Shown one piece after another: positions 42,258 to 44,320 of a stretch of DNA of 44,320 bases. Position numbers and translations under genes: made by a program. The stretch's first letter is position 1. Every line of letters begins with the position of its first letter. The notes under the pieces were generated by a model. It had not been told where the DNA came from. It saw only the letters and a program-made list of their open reading frames with translations, and ran no database searches. This DNA is from Desulfobacterales bacterium (GTDB lineage Bacteria; Desulfobacterota; Desulfobacteria; Desulfobacterales; JAAELO01), in contig JAAELO010000521.1 in assembly GCA_024226555.1 (NCBI GenBank), positions 1 through 44,320 on the forward strand, written 5' to 3'.

Positions 42258-42458
42258 TTTTTTATTCCAGTAAAAGAGGGAATTGTTGGAAATGCCAATC
42301 TACATGTGAAAGCAGACAGCCAGACATGGATATCCTTTCTCTCAGGTGAAAAAAATCTTCTCATTGCTCTTATGACAAGGAAAATTAAGCTAAAAGGACC
42401 TCCAAAACTTATGATGAAATTTGCAAAATGCTTTCCAATGGGAACTTCTAATAATTAG
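42258..42458 (+). pseudogene. Truncated SCP2/sterol-carrier-like domain fragment
   Basis: Directly after the stop at 42255-42257, and in the same frame, the sequence reads FFIPVKEGIVGNANLHVKAD, then SQTWISFLSGEKNLLIALMT and RKIKLKGPPKLMMKFAKCFP. This is the C-terminal two thirds of an SCP2 lipid-binding domain (the KGPPKLMMKFAKCF helix is characteristic). No N-terminal part is present and there is no start codon with a site. The last residues GTSNN and the stop are MITE copy 14. I read it as a decayed remnant; readthrough of the preceding TAA is possible in principle but there is no evidence for it. Confidence 0.75.
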
Positions 42459-42598
42459 AAATTTTTGATGAAATACAGATTATAAAAGCTTTCAGTTTTA
42501 TAAAATCTCTGCATAACAAAAAATGACGAGCTGATTTTATGACAGTTTTTTTTGGTTATAACGAAGTCTTTCGGAAAAATAGCAATTATTAGAGATCC
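42440..42598 (+). mobile_element. MITE-like element copy 14 (159 bp, with insertion)
   Basis: GGGAACTTCTAATAATTAGA and AATTATTAGAGATCC are the ends, with a core shared with copies 8 and 10 and an added TATAAAAGCTTTCAGTTTTA segment. It truncates the SCP2 fragment. Confidence 0.8.
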
Positions 42599-42660
42599 AG
42601 ATGCTTTATTGATTAATAACTTTTTAATTTTTAAAAATTGTAGATTTGCTTTAGTACTGG

Positions 42661-42706
42661 CAATAGGAGATATAACCCAGGTTATTTGGGTTTATATCTC
42701 CTATTG
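42661..42706. repeat. Long hairpin, 18-bp arms
   Basis: CAATAGGAGATATAACCC and GGGTTTATATCTCCTATTG pair with one bulge across a 9-base loop. No T tract follows and no intact gene ends here. Its right arm runs into the first copy of the direct repeat near cspA. Confidence 0.6.
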
Positions 42707-42920
42707 CGCTAATATAGACCATCAAAAATAACGACATAATACGCCCCTTCAATATTAGTTGATATTCAATACGTCTAAAATAAAAAAAGATAAAAATGGT
42801 TTAACTTTATCTTGGTTTTTATGAGTGCTTACCCCAACAGCATACAAAATCACGAAGATGTATTCCTATTGCGCTTAATATTGACCCATCAAAAATGACA
42901 ATACATAATAGGTCAATAAC
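42703..42920. repeat. Direct repeat ATTGCGCTTAATATTACCC, first copy and partial copy
   Basis: A unit of about 140 bp starts near 42703 with ATTGCGCTAATATAGACC, has CATCAAAAATAACGAC, AAGATAAA (42787-42794) and TTTATCTT (42806-42813) forming an 8-bp hairpin, and ends TTTTTATGAGTGCTTACC. A partial copy lies near 42866-42920. The third, complete but diverged copy is at 43527-43672, past cspA. Confidence 0.65.
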
Positions 42921-42990
42921 CCCGGGGATTGGCACTTTTTAAATTAATCATATAATTCGGTTAGATAGAATCAATAGTTTAAGTTTTGTA

Positions 42991-43019
42991 TTGACCTTTT
43001 GTATTTCATAAGGGATAGT
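42991..43019 (+). promoter_or_regulatory. cspA promoter and long leader
   Basis: TTGACC (42991-42996), a 17-base spacer and GATAGT (43014-43019) fit a sigma-70 promoter. The implied leader of roughly 115 bases is typical for cold-shock genes whose leader RNA is temperature-sensitive. I did not work out a leader fold. Confidence 0.45.
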
Positions 43020-43139
43020 TGCATAAACCTCGATTTAGGTTTGGGGTTGTGTTTCGTTCTTAAGGAAAACTCAGCTTGTCAAGAGAGCCTGAAGTATCGA
43101 ACTATTATTAAATTTTATTATGTAAGGGAATCAGTCAAC

Positions 43140-43343
43140 ATGGCTAACGGAATCGTAAAGTGGTTTAATGACTCAAAAGGTTTTGGGTTCATTGAGCAGG
43201 AAAGTGGTGGAGATGATGTATTTGTACATCACAGTGGAATTAACAGTTCAGGTTTCAAATCTCTTGAAGAAGGTGCGAGAGTTACGTTTGATATTGAGCA
43301 GGGACCTAAAGGCCCTTCAGCAGTAAATGTAACTACAGTATAG
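43140..43343 (+). CDS. cspA: Cold-shock protein, CspA family, 67 aa
   Basis: A complete cold-shock domain: [20 protein letters not shown] carries RNP1 (KGFGFI), [10 protein letters not shown] carries RNP2 (VFVHH), and the final strands [20 protein letters not shown] close the barrel. It binds single-stranded RNA or DNA and acts as an RNA chaperone. ATG 43140 follows AAGGG by about 10 bases; the longer frame from 42999 lies in the leader. A hairpin terminator follows. It is flanked by diverged direct repeats. Confidence 0.95.
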   Translation: MANGIVKWFNDSKGFGFIEQESGGDDVFVHHSGINSSGFKSLEEGARVTFDIEQGPKGPSAVNVTTV

Positions 43344-43353
43344 TTAATTTTTT

Positions 43354-43387
43354 CAGACACATCTGGATGAGATTTCAGGTGTGTCTG
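43354..43387 (+). terminator. Terminator-like hairpin of cspA
   Basis: CAGACACATCTG (43354-43365) and CAGGTGTGTCTG (43376-43387) form a 12-bp stem with one wobble pair. The following sequence is ATAGATCCTTTTT, so the T tract is displaced. Confidence 0.65.
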
Positions 43388-43526
43388 ATAGATCCTTTTT
43401 ATGATTGTCCTTCTGATTAATTTCTGCGTTATGCCTCATGTTTTAAAGAGATTAAATAAAACTAAAGCTTTTATTTACGTCTCGAAATATAAATAGCATA
43501 TTTTAAGTTGACTCGTTCAACTAAAA

Positions 43527-43672
43527 TATTGCGCTTAAATATTACCCATCAAAAATAGCAACAAACTGACCTCTTTGATAAAATTTGATAATCAACACGT
43601 CTTGAATAAAAAATAAGATAAATAAATGCCTTAACTTTTATCTTTGTTTTTATGGATGCTTATCCCATTACT
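43527..43672. repeat. Direct repeat ATTGCGCTTAATATTACCC, downstream copy
   Basis: Aligns with 42703-42840 over its length with substitutions and small gaps. It keeps the AAGATAAA/TTTATCTT hairpin and the TTTTTATGGATGCTTATCCC end. The 43344-43942 spacer otherwise shows no gene. Confidence 0.65.
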
Positions 43673-43942
43673 AAATAATACTAAAAAAACCAAAGATTTT
43701 ATTTATCTCGAAATATAAAACCTTCTTATAAGTTCAGGAAAAAAAATATTATTTACAGACAACTCATTTATTTGTTCTTGTCTTTATCCTCTTTTTACAC
43801 TAACTATTAATCCCATTATATATGGAAAAATTAACTGTTGGACCCTGAAACAAAACTGAGATGAGGCACCTCGATAGTGTAAAATATTTTTTATGTACCC
43901 GATCGTTGCCCATTTCAAAAGGTTTAGATAAAGGTCAGTAGA

Positions 43943-44173
43943 ATGTCAGACAATTATGGTAAGATTATCCAGGACAATCTCAATCAACTATACGGTAATC
44001 TGCCGATAGATCTTTCAGTAAATCTTCCAGGAGGTTGGAGAACAATTTCATTTTGATGCATTTGCTGAAAAATGTGTGATTGATCCCAAAAGAATTATTC
44101 TTGGAGAGGGAGAACACTCCTCGGTTCTTAGTCTTATAATTTCTGTTTACGCCTTAAATGCGATATTATAAAG
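43943..44173 (+). pseudogene. Frameshifted, truncated DUF3786-like gene
   Basis: ATG 43943 opens MSDNYGKIIQDNLNQLYGNL and PIDLSVNLPGG before running to a stop at 44054. A different frame continues as EQFHFDAFAEKCVIDPKRII, then LGEGEHSSVLSLIISVYALN. Together these follow the DUF3786 N-terminus (YxxIxxxNLxxLY..., FxxFGExCxIxPxGIxLG..., LIxLYAL), with a frameshift near 44030-44040. The sequence breaks at about 44160, where the fragment of the 137-residue gene begins. The DUF number is from memory. Confidence 0.6.
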
Positions 44174-44277
44174 TCAAAGCAGCACAAAAGCATAAGCTTG
44201 GTTTCTTTAATGTCAGTTCTAACAAAGTTGAGATATTGGTTCCTGATGATAAGGGTTGTTTTGAAGAAATGAAATAG
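44158..44277 (+). pseudogene. C-terminal fragment of a paralogue of the 137-aa gene
   Basis: Encodes MRYYKVKAAQKHKLGFFNVS and the same final 19 residues as the gene at 44-457, with ESA replaced by AA (a 3-base deletion) just before the identical stretch. Only 39 codons remain. It joins the DUF3786-like fragment at about 44160, so it is a chimeric remnant whichever way the assembly is read. Confidence 0.75.
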
Positions 44278-44320
44278 ATCAAATCCGGCTAATGAACAGG
44301 ACTTATGAAAAAAATAATAG
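44180..44320. repeat. Right copy of the 141-bp terminal inverted repeat
   Basis: Exact reverse complement of 1-141. It includes the end of the gene fragment, the spacer and an ATG at 44305 that opens a truncated reading frame (Met-Lys-Lys-Ile-Ile), as at the left edge. Confidence 0.95.

Noticed and set aside
1-44320. A circular element or plasmid
   Set aside because: The end repeats are inverted, not direct, so they do not support circular closure, and there is no replication gene.
1-44320. CRISPR array, tRNA or rRNA genes
   Set aside because: No regularly spaced identical repeats and no cloverleaf or rRNA-like sequence were found by reading; the dispersed palindromes are irregularly placed.

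Overview
The window is AT-rich bacterial DNA that reads like a contig from an anaerobic, Desulfobacterota-like genome. This is inferred from gene content: CoA-ester catabolism with a separate biotin carboxylase and biotin carrier, Fe-S proteins with adjacent ferredoxin clusters, an archaeal-type split glutamate synthase fused to a ferredoxin-bearing reductase, a B12-dependent ribonucleotide reductase and GlnD. No rRNA, tRNA, CRISPR array or intact transposase was seen.

Layout. (1) 1-1816: small immunity-like hypothetical genes on the minus strand (two DUF4259-type), mixed with gene fragments. (2) 1841-2700: no convincing gene; REP-like palindromes and a terminator. (3) 2720-21825: fifteen co-directional minus-strand genes forming a catabolic island: tetR, acyl-CoA carboxylase (carboxyltransferase, biotin carboxylase, biotin carrier), enoyl-CoA hydratase, AtuA, an Fe-S protein, acyl-CoA ligase, acyl-CoA dehydrogenase, dienoyl-CoA reductase-like flavoprotein, DinB/TIGR03084-type protein, second acyl-CoA dehydrogenase, DUF2889 protein, second acyl-CoA ligase. 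A divergent marR-DUF169 pair adjoins it. (4) 23878-28304: a mixed segment with a secreted Tudor-like protein, a dead GMC oxidoreductase, a class II aldolase, a zinc-ribbon protein, an anchored DcrB-like protein and an exported Ntn amidohydrolase. (5) 28354-42257: housekeeping genes (glnD, a three-gene glutamate synthase operon, DUF1820, nrdJ, a membrane TrkA-N/RCK protein). (6) 42258-44320: an SCP2 fragment, cspA between diverged direct repeats, a frameshifted DUF3786-like fragment, and a truncated second copy of the first gene.

Working together. The island would activate an acid to its CoA ester, dehydrogenate and hydrate it, carboxylate a branched enoyl-CoA, and pass it on with AtuA. This resembles acyclic-terpene or leucine/isovalerate catabolism, but the substrate cannot be read from the sequence. 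TetR probably represses the island from an inverted repeat over its own promoter.

Two structural features stand out. First, a MITE-like palindromic family (about 130 bp when complete, ends GGGAAyCTCTAATAA) occurs about fourteen times, fills most larger gaps of the island, and supplies the last codons and stop of three reading frames. Second, the window begins and ends with a perfect 141-bp inverted repeat, most simply explained as a k=141 assembly-graph boundary at a repeat shared by both ends.
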